Positions 9,536 through 17,992 of a stretch of DNA of 64,000 bases are shown piece after piece; positions within the stretch are counted from its first letter, which is position 1; every line of letters begins with the position of its first letter. Both the position numbers and the translations under genes were made by a program. The notes below the pieces were generated by a model. It worked only from the letters and a program-made list of their open reading frames with translations. It was not told where the DNA came from and made no database searches. The DNA comes from Porticoccaceae bacterium LTM1 (GTDB lineage: Bacteria; Pseudomonadota; Gammaproteobacteria; Pseudomonadales; Porticoccaceae): the NCBI GenBank assembly GCA_030252795.1, contig CP127080.1, positions 3,055,501 to 3,119,500 on the forward strand, given 5' to 3'.

Positions 9536-9658
9536 TGCGGAACAAATTCGGGTCAGTATCAGTCCCACCTCACAGACCCTGACGGCCACCTGTAAACCGT
9601 GGTCATAAGCGGGCTACAATGCCCACTTTCAATATTGGTTTTTGTCGGAGAACTTTTT

Positions 9659-10237
9659 ATGCGTTTTATCAAACTTGTTGCTGGCTTGGCCGTCGCACTC
9701 AACTCAGCATGGGCATTGGCTGACTGGCAACTCAATAACGACCAGTCCAACCTTACTTTCGTCTCCACCAAAGCTGGCAATATCGCAGAGGTCCATCACT
9801 TCAAGCAGCTGGGCGGTGGCATTTCCGGCAACCAGGCCAATGTCACCATCGACCTGGCCAGTATCGACAGCCTGATCCCGATTCGCGACGACCGCATGAA
9901 AGCCATGCTGTTTAACGTGGAGAAGTTTGCCGAGGCCAGCATCAGCGCCAGTGTCGATATGAGCGCTTTCGAAGCGATGGCAAATGGTGATTCAAACCAG
10001 ATGTCGCTGGATGCCGCCCTGAATCTGCACGGCGAAACCAGTGCAATGGCCATTCAGGCTGTGGCAACCAAACTCAGTGATACTCGCTTAATGGTAACCA
10101 GCTGGCAGCCAGTAATCGTCAATGCCGCTACGTTCAAACTGGCGGAAGGTGTTGAGAAGCTCCGCGAGGTGGCAGGTCTGCCGGCTATCAGCCAGTCAGT
10201 GCCAGTAAGTTTTGTACTGGTCTTTGAAAAGAAATAA
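9659..10237 (+). CDS. YceI family periplasmic protein
   Basis: A 192-residue secreted lipocalin-like beta-barrel of the YceI family, whose characterised members bind isoprenoid or fatty acyl ligands. The signal peptide ends near AWALADW; the mature protein opens with DWQLNNDQSNLTFVSTK, a typical YceI strand A. The family's usual run SLIPIRDDRMKAMLFNVEKFAEASI is clear. The ATG at 9659 follows CGGAG at good distance, whereas the upstream GTG adds unsupported residues. Probably a single-gene unit ending in the hairpin at 10249. Confidence 0.92.
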   Translation: MRFIKLVAGLAVALNSAWALADWQLNNDQSNLTFVSTKAGNIAEVHHFKQLGGGISGNQANVTIDLASIDSLIPIRDDRMKAMLFNVEKFAEASISASVDMSAFEAMANGDSNQMSLDAALNLHGETSAMAIQAVATKLSDTRLMVTSWQPVIVNAATFKLAEGVEKLREVAGLPAISQSVPVSFVLVFEKK

Positions 10238-10248
10238 TCCTGAATAAG

Positions 10249-10281
10249 AGGGTGCGCACAGCGCACCCTACAGGTTTTTTA
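10249..10281 (+). terminator. Terminator built on a dispersed GGTGCGC palindrome
   Basis: Perfect 9-bp stem AGGGTGCGC / GCGCACCCT with an ACA loop, then ACAGG and six T residues (10275-10280). The core GGTGCGC-ACA-GCGCACC recurs with one change at 58064-58080, so this is a copy of a repeat that also serves as a terminator. Confidence 0.65.
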
Positions 10282-10320
10282 GGGTGCCCCACGTAGAGTG
10301 CGCCATGTAATTGCCTACTT

Positions 10321-11148
10321 CTACCCAATCAACTGCCGACGAATACCGGCAATCACCTGAGCAGTTTCCGGCCGCACACCGCGCCACAAATAGAATGACT
10401 CCGCTGCCTGCTCAACCAACATCCCAAGGCCATCACTGCAAGCTTCTGCTCCCTGCTGCTGGGCCCAGCTCATAAAGGGGGTAGGCTTTGAACCGTACAT
10501 CATGTCGTAACAATGCGCGCCAGCGGCGAGAAGATCATTGGGTAGTGGTGGCAACTCTCCCGACAGGCTCGCACTGGTGCCATTGATCACCAGATCAAAT
10601 TGCGCCCCCGCCAGCGCATCAAAACCACTACCGGAAATAGTGTCCATGTCGGGAAAAAGATCCGCCAATTGCTCGGCTTTTTGCACGGTTCGATTTGCGA
10701 TCACCAGCTCTGCAGGTCGTTCTGCAAGCAATGGCTCCAACACCCCACGCACTGCACCGCCGGCTCCCAATACCAGAACCCGACGCCCGGCAATGGACCA
10801 CTGCAGGTTTTGGCGAATATCGCGCACCATACCGACTCCGTCAGTAGTATCCCCCAACAAGGTGCCATCCTCTGACAGCACCAGGGTGTTGACCGCCCCC
10901 GCCAACCTGGCACGTTCGGTCAACTGCCCGGTTACCGCCAGCGCCTCCTGTTTGAATGGCACGGTAATATTCAATCCCTTGCCGCCTTGAGCCATGAATT
11001 CTTCTACCGCCTGTGCGAAATCATCCAACGGCACACACTGGGACACATACTCCATGGATTGGTGGGTTTGCTCGGCAAATATGCGGTGAATCTGCGGTGA
11101 TTTGCTGTGGGCGATAGGGTTACCAAAAACGGCGTAGCGGTCGATCAT
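10321..11148 (-). CDS. aroE: Shikimate dehydrogenase
   Basis: Reduces 3-dehydroshikimate to shikimate with NADPH in aromatic amino acid biosynthesis. The 275-residue protein has the substrate motif [12 protein letters not shown] near the N-terminus, the catalytic lysine in NITVPFKQ, and the Rossmann motif GAGGAVRGV. The start at 11148 gives the canonical [18 protein letters not shown]; the longer frame adds 13 residues found in no AroE. It is convergent with yceI. In many relatives aroE sits beside hemF, but here it is about 7 kb away. Confidence 0.97.
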   Translation of the reverse strand: MIDRYAVFGNPIAHSKSPQIHRIFAEQTHQSMEYVSQCVPLDDFAQAVEEFMAQGGKGLNITVPFKQEALAVTGQLTERARLAGAVNTLVLSEDGTLLGDTTDGVGMVRDIRQNLQWSIAGRRVLVLGAGGAVRGVLEPLLAERPAELVIANRTVQKAEQLADLFPDMDTISGSGFDALAGAQFDLVINGTSASLSGELPPLPNDLLAAGAHCYDMMYGSKPTPFMSWAQQQGAEACSDGLGMLVEQAAESFYLWRGVRPETAQVIAGIRRQLIG

Positions 11149-11384
11149 GGTCAGGCTTCTAGTGAGGGCAAAGAGGCATTCTAACATTGGCTATTTGAGC
11201 ATGGCTCGGGCAATCGGTAGAATGGCCGGTTCTTTGGCGGCAAAGAAGGTTACCGGGCGCTGCTGCCATAGGATCTCATGCTGATTTTCAGCACTGGAAT
11301 TGCGCCTGTTTTGGTTCAGCGGAATTGAGTATGTTATTCACACCCGCTTTTGTTAACACTATTTATTAGAGATATATCGTTACT

Positions 11385-11822
11385 ATGAAATTCGATACCA
11401 CAATTAAAATGTGCATCAGCCTGTTACTGGGCGTGGCACTGCAATACTTTTTCCCCGCCGAATGGGTTTGGTACGTGGCGGGCGGCCTGGTTGTTGCACT
11501 GTTGATCATCAGTGCTATTTGTAACCGCAAGCCTTCTGAGAAAAAGCCAAAAGGCAAATCTGCGCGCCGCAGCTCAAGCACCAGAAAAAGTGATTCTGGC
11601 AAAGTCGGCAACACCTCCGGTACCGTAAAATGGTTCAATAAAGACAAGGGCTTTGGTTTTATCGAGCAGGATGGCGGCGGCGACGTCTTCGTTCACTACC
11701 GCGATATCAACGGCTCTGGGCGCCGCTTCCTTCGTGAAGGCCAGCGCGTTACCATGGACGTGGTGCAGGGCGAAAAAGGCCCGCAAGCACAAAACGTCAG
11801 CAAGCAATCATCTTCTCGCTGA
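11385..11822 (+). CDS. Membrane-anchored cold shock domain protein
   Basis: A 145-residue protein combining one or two N-terminal membrane segments (residues 8-46), a strongly basic Ser/Lys/Arg linker (47-75) and a C-terminal cold shock domain (77-140). The RNA-binding motifs are intact: RNP1 KGFGFI at 88-93 and RNP2 VFVHY at 101-105. Cold shock domains bind single-stranded RNA or DNA. The anchor would hold this one at the inner membrane, unlike the 70-residue soluble CspA type. It stands alone and ends in a good terminator. Confidence 0.88.
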   Translation: MKFDTTIKMCISLLLGVALQYFFPAEWVWYVAGGLVVALLIISAICNRKPSEKKPKGKSARRSSSTRKSDSGKVGNTSGTVKWFNKDKGFGFIEQDGGGDVFVHYRDINGSGRRFLREGQRVTMDVVQGEKGPQAQNVSKQSSSR

Positions 11823-11841
11823 TTATTTGCAATAGAAATTG

Positions 11842-11865
11842 AGGCCGGCTTTGCCGGCCTTTTTT
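11842..11865 (+). terminator. Rho-independent terminator after the cold shock domain gene
   Basis: AGGCCGGC / GCCGGCCT perfect stem with a TTT loop, followed by a run of T residues to 11865. Confidence 0.9.
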
Positions 11866-11914
11866 GTTACACTTTCGCTTGAACTACAGGCATTTGAACA
11901 ACAGGGATATGGTT

Positions 11915-12190
11915 ATGTCCGAACAACCGGATGAAGGTCAACTTACCGGCCAACTGCTGATCGAAACAGTCGAAAACCAAATTGCCGATAACAATCCTCC
12001 AGAGGTCAAACTGACCTTGATGCGGCTGACCCTGTCCGGCATGGATCGCCAGGAGGCCATAGAATGCATTGCCTGCGCGTTATCGGTTGAAGTGTTTGAT
12101 GTAGTGAATAATGGCGCCAAATTCAACGCCGAACGCTATGCCAAAAATCTTAACCTGCTTCCGGACATGCCTTGGGAAGATAACGAATAA
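11915..12190 (+). CDS. Hypothetical protein, 91 aa
   Basis: An acidic cytoplasmic protein I do not recognise. The middle (VKLTLMRLTLSGMDRQEAIECIACALSVEV) looks like a compact helical domain. ATG codons at 11909 and 11915 follow CAGGGA; I chose 11915 for spacing. It opens a run of small same-strand genes (11915-13398) separated by at most a few tens of bases and therefore probably cotranscribed. Confidence 0.7.
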   Translation: MSEQPDEGQLTGQLLIETVENQIADNNPPEVKLTLMRLTLSGMDRQEAIECIACALSVEVFDVVNNGAKFNAERYAKNLNLLPDMPWEDNE

Positions 12191-12193
12191 GCC

Positions 12194-12604
12194 ATGAAGG
12201 AACATAGCTTCAGTTTTGGCACAGCCAGTGTACTGGCGCCAGATCTTGCGGAAATCATCGTCAATGAAGGCGTTATCATGACCAAAGCCATGGTAACCGA
12301 GTACCACGACTGGATTGAGCAAGAGCTCGCCGACCCCTGTATGCTGCTGATCAACAAGGTGAACGCCTACACCTACGAGTTTGAAGCCCAGACCAGGCTC
12401 GCTACAATACCTAAAATACAGGCCATGGCGGTGGTCAGCTACACCAGAGCGTCCACCGGAACAACCCAGCTGCTTAATAAATTTCCCAGATCCCAGCCGT
12501 GGAATCTGCAAATTTTCAGCAGCCGCGATGATGCCCTGCGGTGGCTGGATCATCAGCGCAAAAAGGCTAAAATCATCAGTGCCAATCCCGACGAGATGCC
12601 TTGA
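12194..12604 (+). CDS. Hypothetical protein, possibly STAS/SpoIIAA-like
   Basis: A 136-residue cytoplasmic protein starting 3 nt after the previous stop. Its alternating pattern, with a central strand CMLLINKVNAYTYEFEAQ and a C-terminal helix DDALRWLDHQRKK, resembles small bacterial STAS/SpoIIAA-like proteins. I see no diagnostic phospho-acceptor motif, so the assignment is tentative. Its stop overlaps the next start (TGATG), so the two are translationally coupled. Confidence 0.65.
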   Translation: MKEHSFSFGTASVLAPDLAEIIVNEGVIMTKAMVTEYHDWIEQELADPCMLLINKVNAYTYEFEAQTRLATIPKIQAMAVVSYTRASTGTTQLLNKFPRSQPWNLQIFSSRDDALRWLDHQRKKAKIISANPDEMP

Positions 12605-12954
12605 TGAAATGCCTGACTGTTCAAATCGAAATCAACCGACTGCCCGACAACAATGTACAGGCTTTTGATGAAGCTGAATTCTTGAAGCGGGTACATAGCG
12701 TCAATCGCTATCCTGAAATCGACCGCCCAGAGATTGGCAAAGGCGATTATCATAACGACTTTATCAGCTACAATTTTTTCACCGAGCAACTGCCCGAGCT
12801 CTGGCAACAATTGAGGCAGGTGCTGGTCGAAGATGCTGACTATTTTGTCACCCTATCCCCTGTAGCTATTATTGCCTGCGAAGGCGAGCAAGGCTGGGAC
12901 GACTATCGATTGCTGCATCACTTCGATGCCAATGAAACAACTGTATCGATCTGA
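12604..12954 (+). CDS. Hypothetical protein, 116 aa
   Basis: Begins at the ATG whose first base is the last base of the preceding stop, a clear coupling arrangement. The protein is acidic and soluble, rich in aromatic residues in its middle (YHNDFISYNFFTEQLPELWQQL). No family is recognised. The gene is part of the 11915-13398 run. Confidence 0.65.
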   Translation: MKCLTVQIEINRLPDNNVQAFDEAEFLKRVHSVNRYPEIDRPEIGKGDYHNDFISYNFFTEQLPELWQQLRQVLVEDADYFVTLSPVAIIACEGEQGWDDYRLLHHFDANETTVSI

Positions 12955-12990
12955 CGATATAAACTGCCCGAACCCTATTGAGAGACTTCG

Positions 12991-13398
12991 ATGGAAGATG
13001 TGATTGAAGCACTGCGCGAGGCCGCAGTGGATGTGCCTGTACCTCTGGAACTGCCGGAATATGATGATCTGGTAGTGATCGAAGAACAGATATTGATCCC
13101 ATTACCTGACGACTTTAAGGATTTTCTGTTGGAAGTCAGCGACGTGGTTTATGGCACCCTGGAACCCGCCACTGTCATGGATCCACTCTCACACACCTAC
13201 CTGCCGGAGCTGGCTGCCCAAGCATGGGATATCGGCCTGCCCCGCGAACTGATTCCGATCTGCGAAGCCCGCGGCGGCTACTATGCCATTAACGAAGGGG
13301 GTGAAGTGAGTTACTGGCGTAACGGTAATTTCAGCGACGACGAATGGCCCTCGATATGGCACTGGGCCAAAGAGGTCTGGCTGGAAGAAGATCAGTAA
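12991..13398 (+). CDS. SMI1/KNR4 (SUKH) family protein
   Basis: A 135-residue protein with the SUKH fold signature: an acidic N-terminal helix, LPDDFKDFLLEVSD, then the strand pair YYAINEGGEVSYWRNGNFSDDEWPSIWHWAKEVW. SUKH proteins are best known as immunity proteins against polymorphic toxins but also occur as housekeeping factors. No toxin gene is adjacent, which favours a housekeeping or orphan immunity role. Last gene of the small run starting at 11915. Confidence 0.85.
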   Translation: MEDVIEALREAAVDVPVPLELPEYDDLVVIEEQILIPLPDDFKDFLLEVSDVVYGTLEPATVMDPLSHTYLPELAAQAWDIGLPRELIPICEARGGYYAINEGGEVSYWRNGNFSDDEWPSIWHWAKEVWLEEDQ

Positions 13399-13478
13399 CC
13401 GCCATTCACTCGCAAAAATAACCCTCAAGTAACCAAATGCCGTTATAATTGCGCACTTTTTAACCAGTGAGACTCTGC

Positions 13479-14279
13479 ATGCGCTCCAGACAAGGCTTTT
13501 CCTTTGCCCGCACTCTGGCACCTTTTGGCCTGTTGCTGCCCATTGTGGCGGCAGCGCTGCTGTTGGCACCTGCACCCCAGCCTTCACCCTGTATCGTGGT
13601 GGTGGCGGAAACCAGCGTAGAGCCAGCAATACCAAACTTCAGCGCTTTTCCAGCAGGCGATGAGCGCAAGGAGGCATTTGTCAGCTACTTTCTTCCACTG
13701 ATCAATGCCGAAAATGAACGCATTCGCCAAAATCGCAGCCAGCTTCTCTGCCTGCAGCAGCGCACTCAACTGCTGCCCGAGGAAAAGCACTGGATTAAGT
13801 CCATCGCCAAGCGCTACGGCATGAACAAATTCAACCCCAAAAAAGCTGGTCACTGGCAAACACTGCTGCGCCGCGTCGATGTCATTTCGCCGTCACTGGC
13901 TCTGGCTCAAGCTGCTAATGAGAGTGCCTGGGGCACTTCGCGCTTTGCCCGGAAAGGCAATAACTTTTTCGGCCAATGGTGCTTTAAAAAAGGCTGCGGC
14001 ATGGTGCCACTATCTCGTCCGGATGGGGCAACTTATGAGGTGGCCGTATTTAAATCACCAAAGCAGTCCGTTAGCCGCTATATGCTCAATCTCAACAGCA
14101 GCCATCATTACACCGATCTGCGCCGCTTGCGCGAGGAAAACACTATAAGTGAGCAGGTGCTGGCTGGCACGCAACTGGCTCTGGGGCTGACCAAATACTC
14201 AACCCGTGGCGAATCCTATATCACTGAATTGCAGGAGATGATTCTGCACAACAACTGGCACGAGCTGGACCGCAGTTAA
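13479..14279 (+). CDS. bax: Bax-like glucosaminidase domain protein
   Basis: A secreted or membrane-anchored peptidoglycan hydrolase of the Bax/FlgJ-like glucosaminidase family (GH73-like). The N-terminal 30 residues form a signal anchor. The catalytic region reads ALAQAANESAWGTSRFA, whose Glu in the NESAWG motif is the family's acid residue, followed by GNNFFGQWCF. The 266-residue length agrees with Bax. The ATG at 13479 is preferred over a GTG at 13467. A TATAAT at 13444 suggests its own promoter. Its stop overlaps the start of the ABM gene by one base. Confidence 0.9.
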   Translation: MRSRQGFSFARTLAPFGLLLPIVAAALLLAPAPQPSPCIVVVAETSVEPAIPNFSAFPAGDERKEAFVSYFLPLINAENERIRQNRSQLLCLQQRTQLLPEEKHWIKSIAKRYGMNKFNPKKAGHWQTLLRRVDVISPSLALAQAANESAWGTSRFARKGNNFFGQWCFKKGCGMVPLSRPDGATYEVAVFKSPKQSVSRYMLNLNSSHHYTDLRRLREENTISEQVLAGTQLALGLTKYSTRGESYITELQEMILHNNWHELDRS

Positions 14280-14821
14280 TGAGCAACAACCAACCCGTTA
14301 CCATGATCGTCCGCCATCGTGTCGATGCTGGCAAAACAGAACAATTCGAACAGTGGCGCAAAGGTATTCGCCAAGCCGCCAGCCAATACCCCGGTTTTGA
14401 AGGCATCGAAACCATTCGCCCGGTCAACGAAAGCGACGAATTCGCCTGCATCATTCGCTTTGACAGTTACGCCAATCTGGAGCGGTGGGTAGACGCTCCC
14501 GAGCGACAAAAGTGGATGGACAAAACCGTACAATTCAGCTCACAGCAACCGGAAGTAGAGCATTTTCACAGCCTGGAATTCTGGTTCGATAATCCAGAGC
14601 CAAAATCACCCGCAGCACCTCCGCCCAAATATAAAATGGCGATGATCAGTTTTGTGGTAATCTGGATCCAAGTTACCCTGCTGGTACCCATTATTGCTGA
14701 CTGGATTGGCCAACCTTTTATTTTGATAACTGCCGTAGCCGTATCAACGATTGTACTACTGACTACCTACCTGTTTATGCCGTTGGTCACTCGCCTGTTG
14801 CGCCGTTGGTTGTTTGGATAA
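14279..14821 (+). CDS. Antibiotic biosynthesis monooxygenase (ABM) domain protein with membrane tail
   Basis: A 180-residue protein. Residues 5-100 form a ferredoxin-like ABM domain (MIVRHRVDAGKTEQFEQWRKGI, then the PGFEGIETIRP turn). A proline-rich linker precedes two membrane segments (about 119-141 and 145-168). This arrangement is known from uncharacterised proteobacterial proteins of the same length. Such domains often act on small molecules or haem, but no substrate can be inferred. Translation is coupled to bax through TAATG. Confidence 0.88.
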   Translation: MSNNQPVTMIVRHRVDAGKTEQFEQWRKGIRQAASQYPGFEGIETIRPVNESDEFACIIRFDSYANLERWVDAPERQKWMDKTVQFSSQQPEVEHFHSLEFWFDNPEPKSPAAPPPKYKMAMISFVVIWIQVTLLVPIIADWIGQPFILITAVAVSTIVLLTTYLFMPLVTRLLRRWLFG

Positions 14822-14901
14822 ATGCTTTTAATGAACGGGAACTTACTGTCTGGTAATTACTCGTAGAGTAGCGATATCAAGATATTTAGAATGAGTCAAA
14901 T

Positions 14902-15195
14902 ATGATACGCCTGTTGTTGTTATTTGCCCTGTTACTGTTTGCCAGCGTTCACGCTGACAGCGGTACTGTGGTCGACAACAGCACACTTTTCAGTAATGGC
15001 AGCCTCATTCTTGATCAATCCGATTCCGCCAACGACAACTTCGATAACGACAATCCCGATTTTGGTGTTCCCGACACGGTTATTTTTCATGCCGTGCCTG
15101 CTGCGCCAGTCCATACTGTTTACCACTCTTGCACACTGCTTTGCAGTAATTCACTTCAATACGCTATTCGTGCACCTCCCGCTATCCAGTTCTGA
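14902..15195 (+). CDS. Small exported protein, hypothetical
   Basis: A 97-residue frame opening with a clear signal peptide (MIRLLLLFALLLFASVHA, then DSG). The mature part is Asp/Asn-rich (DQSDSANDNFDNDNPDFG) and ends with two nearby cysteines. A second frame overlaps most of it, but only this one has a plausible start and export signal. Ribosome site weak, no family recognised. Confidence 0.5.
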   Translation: MIRLLLLFALLLFASVHADSGTVVDNSTLFSNGSLILDQSDSANDNFDNDNPDFGVPDTVIFHAVPAAPVHTVYHSCTLLCSNSLQYAIRAPPAIQF

Positions 15196-15290
15196 TTCTT
15201 TTTTTAACAAATCCGCCGGGGCCAAAGCTCCCGTCGAAGTGTCACCCAACCACAGGTGGCCATAGTGCAGAACAACTGGAAGAACACACC

Positions 15291-15848
15291 ATGCAAAAAT
15301 TACATATCTACCAGCCTTCAGAGCAGGACGATCTAGCCTGGCCAGAAGCTGACAAAAACTTCACTCTCAACACTCCAGCCATTGAGTTTTTCAGTGACTT
15401 TATGCAGTCCGAGCCTTTGGTTATCGAGGGCGCGACATCGGCATCAGAAGCAAAAATGTTCTTTCACAAAGAACACGTAAGCATGAAGCTGGTGATCGAC
15501 GACGACAGTCACTTTATCGGGGTTGTCAGCCTAAAAGAACTGGACGAGCAGGAGATCATTCGCCGTGCATCAGAAGGTTTCAAACGAGAAGACATTCTGG
15601 TCAGCGACCTGATGAAGCCCAAACATGAACTGATGGCGCTGGATATTCACGAAGTCACCCGCGCCACTGTCAGCGACATCATTCAGGCGCTCAAGGAAAA
15701 CAGTAAAGAGTACTGCCTGTTTATCGACCACAATACTCACAAAATTCGCGGCATTGTCTCCGCCGAGGGCATCGCCCGCAAACTACATATTCCGATCAAT
15801 ATTCAGGACAGACCGGAGTTTTATAAAGCCTTTAGCGCAGTGTCATAG
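15291..15848 (+). CDS. CBS domain pair protein
   Basis: A 185-residue cytoplasmic protein with two CBS motifs (about residues 38-90 and 100-172), a Bateman module that binds adenine nucleotides and regulates partner proteins. The second repeat ends in the standard CLFIDHNTHKIRGIVSAEGIARKL. No catalytic domain is attached, as in stand-alone CBS proteins. The gene is monocistronic and ends in the hairpin at 15859. Confidence 0.88.
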   Translation: MQKLHIYQPSEQDDLAWPEADKNFTLNTPAIEFFSDFMQSEPLVIEGATSASEAKMFFHKEHVSMKLVIDDDSHFIGVVSLKELDEQEIIRRASEGFKREDILVSDLMKPKHELMALDIHEVTRATVSDIIQALKENSKEYCLFIDHNTHKIRGIVSAEGIARKLHIPINIQDRPEFYKAFSAVS

Positions 15849-15858
15849 AAGGGAGCAA

Positions 15859-15886
15859 AAGGGCACTTAATAAAATAAGTGCCCTT
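15859..15886. terminator. Hairpin between the CBS gene and the diguanylate cyclase
   Basis: Perfect 11-bp stem AAGGGCACTTA / TAAGTGCCCTT with loop ATAAAA between convergent genes. Four T residues follow it on the minus strand, so it suits transcripts arriving from either side but is stronger for the leftward one. Confidence 0.7.
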
Positions 15887-15955
15887 GCTGACCTTTGATA
15901 TAAAAGATGATTTTTCGCTTCGCAGGGTGGGCCTTGCGCACCTTTCATTGCCGGA

Positions 15956-17395
15956 TCAAGTAGATATCTCGACCCGATTACGCCCATTCTGTTTGGCCTG
16001 ATAGAGCGCCTGATCCACTCGGTGAATCAATTCAGCTTCCCGCTCACTGGGCAGGTACTCCCCAACGCCAAAACTCGCGGTTACGGCAATAGCTTCTCCG
16101 TTAATTCGTAATTTCTGGGTTTCAATTTCCAGGCGAATTTTTTCGGCCAGTATTCTTGCCTGGTCGAGGTCACAGTCCTGGGCCAGCAGAATAAATTCTT
16201 CCCCGCCCCAGCGACAAAGGTAGTCGCCTTTTCGAGTTAGCCTGGTCACGGTATCCGCCACCATCTTCAGCAGCTGATCGCCACAAAGATGGCCGTACCG
16301 GTCATTAACTTGTTTGAAGTTGTCGAGATCGAATAACAGCACGGAACAGCTACGGAGTTTACGTTTTGCACTTGTGAGTGTTTTGTGCAAAACCCCGTCA
16401 AAGGCTTGCCTCGTCATGGCACCGGTAAGTTTGTCTCGTGATGCCATAATTTCCAGTCGATTCTGGTAACTGCCCACTGTGAGGTTAGCCACAATCAGTA
16501 CCAATGCCGTAATGGCCACCGCTATAGCTATATTGATAAACAGGGTATTTTTAATCTGCCGGACCACTGGCCTTGATTGTTGCTCAACCAGTAATAGCCA
16601 TTTGAACTCAGGCACCAATCGCGCATTTACAAACACAGTCTGATTATCTCGAAGGTAATTGAAGCTGCCCCCTGTAGTCGCCAACAGTGCTGTGGCAATT
16701 GGCGCCATTCCTTCGCGATCACGAATGTGTGCCGGCGGATTAACCTCATCTCGCTGCAACTTGATATTGCCGCTTTGGTCAATAAACAACACCGTTCGCC
16801 CGTAGCGCTGCTCGTAATCGTAAATCAGCTCTTTAACTTGTTGCAGTTCAAGACCTACACCGGTAACACCAATTAACTCGCCTTCGTAGCCATAGACTTT
16901 GTAATTGATAAATACCGATATACGTGACTTGTCGGCCGTATCTGTGTCGATATTGATTTCGTAGTCATCCTGCATAGAACGGGAGCGAAAATACCATTTG
17001 TCCGCAGGATCTTTCGAGTCGACGGTTTTAATAATTCCAGTTGGGTGGTAATAACGACGGGTAGCTTCAGAGACAAAATAGCTTGTAGTTGTTGCGTAGC
17101 GCTCTTCAATTACAGATAGAAAGCGAATCATTTTTTGCGGATCCTGCTCGCCATCCAACGCCCAATCGCGCACGAAGGTATCGTGTGCCATCAGTGAAGA
17201 GATAAAAATTGGCCGAAGCAGGTCCTGCTGAATCTCCGAGTAAATATTGTTACTGGTGAGTGGCAGGGTATTTTCCGAGAGCTGTTTTTCCAGCTCATCG
17301 TAGGCGACAAAATAACTGACATAACTGGTGGCGAGAAAACCACCGATTAACAGCACGCTGATAAACAGCGTCAGGTAAAGTTTATTCTTTTCCAT
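15956..17395 (-). CDS. Membrane diguanylate cyclase with periplasmic sensor domain
   Basis: Makes cyclic di-GMP from two GTP. The order is an N-terminal membrane segment (8-30), a periplasmic Cache-type sensor (about 40-275), a second membrane segment (285-307) and a GGDEF domain (315-479). The active site is GGEEF at 397-401, and the product-inhibition I-site RKGD at 388-391 lies at the canonical five-residue spacing. It is therefore predicted active and feedback-controlled. The start at 17395 opens directly before the first membrane helix. The ligand is unknown. Confidence 0.95.
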   Translation of the reverse strand: MEKNKLYLTLFISVLLIGGFLATSYVSYFVAYDELEKQLSENTLPLTSNNIYSEIQQDLLRPIFISSLMAHDTFVRDWALDGEQDPQKMIRFLSVIEERYATTTSYFVSEATRRYYHPTGIIKTVDSKDPADKWYFRSRSMQDDYEINIDTDTADKSRISVFINYKVYGYEGELIGVTGVGLELQQVKELIYDYEQRYGRTVLFIDQSGNIKLQRDEVNPPAHIRDREGMAPIATALLATTGGSFNYLRDNQTVFVNARLVPEFKWLLLVEQQSRPVVRQIKNTLFINIAIAVAITALVLIVANLTVGSYQNRLEIMASRDKLTGAMTRQAFDGVLHKTLTSAKRKLRSCSVLLFDLDNFKQVNDRYGHLCGDQLLKMVADTVTRLTRKGDYLCRWGGEEFILLAQDCDLDQARILAEKIRLEIETQKLRINGEAIAVTASFGVGEYLPSEREAELIHRVDQALYQAKQNGRNRVEIST

Positions 17396-17482
17396 ACAAC
17401 CGGCATTTAACTTTGAGTTCTTATGCCTTGCAGTAAACGGCAAGGCATTACGACGGTCAAGGAAAATGTGATGCGTGTCTCA

Positions 17483-17902
17483 TCAGCTCGACCTGTTTCG
17501 CTGCTCCGGCAAGTCACTCAGGTACTCGACAAACTCCACCTCAAATCCGGCCGGGTCATTGAAGTAGATATTTTTTCGCCACGGCTCATCGGCTCCGTCC
17601 AGAGCGATTTCATATCCGGCTTCCTGTAATCGACTAATAAGGGCATCGAGGTTGTTGATGGCAAAGGCAAAGTGAGCCAGCCCGATTTGATGGCCGTCCA
17701 GATCCCGGTTTTTGCCTTCTCCATGATCACTGAGTGCCAGGTATTGATAATCATCGCCAAAATGCACCCATTTGCGCGGTTTACCGCGCCACTCGCCCTC
17801 ACCCTGATCGCGAATACGCCAATGGGGAAAGGCCGCACGATAAAAGTGCAGGGCAGCATCCAGATCATCCACCACCAAATTGACGTGTTCAAAGTACAGC
17901 AT
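17483..17902 (-). CDS. VOC (glyoxalase/dioxygenase) superfamily protein
   Basis: A 139-residue metal-dependent VOC fold protein with two beta-alpha-beta-beta-beta modules: HVNLVVDDLDAALHFYRAAFP and LAHFAFAINNLDALISRLQEAGY. Candidate metal ligands are H7, H77 and the Glu in GFEVEFVEYL. The ATG at 17902 follows AAGGAGAAC. It is divergent from soxR with a SoxR box in the short gap, so a role in redox-cycling drug or electrophile detoxification is likely (inference). Confidence 0.9.
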   Translation of the reverse strand: MLYFEHVNLVVDDLDAALHFYRAAFPHWRIRDQGEGEWRGKPRKWVHFGDDYQYLALSDHGEGKNRDLDGHQIGLAHFAFAINNLDALISRLQEAGYEIALDGADEPWRKNIYFNDPAGFEVEFVEYLSDLPEQRNRSS

Positions 17903-17933
17903 GATTGTTCTCCTTGAAGTGAGTTTTGACGCA

Positions 17934-17966
17934 TGCTAATACCTCAACTTAACTTGAGGTAAAGTA
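17934..17966 (-). promoter_or_regulatory. SoxR-type promoter and SoxR box for the VOC gene
   Basis: CCTCAACTTAACTTGAGG at 17942-17959 is an 18-bp dyad matching the SoxR box upstream of E. coli soxS with one difference. On the minus strand it sits between a TTTACC -35 and a TAGCAT -10 with the long 19-bp spacer typical of MerR-family activated promoters. This orientation drives the VOC gene; soxR starts 34 bp to the right. Confidence 0.85.
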
Positions 17967-17992
17967 CTTTTTTTCAGTCAGGAGAATTTATT

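Noticed and set aside
14924-15265. Alternative 113-codon frame overlapping the small exported protein gene
   Set aside because: No ribosome site and a Ser/Thr/Pro-rich product without family features; the overlapping frame has a clear signal peptide.
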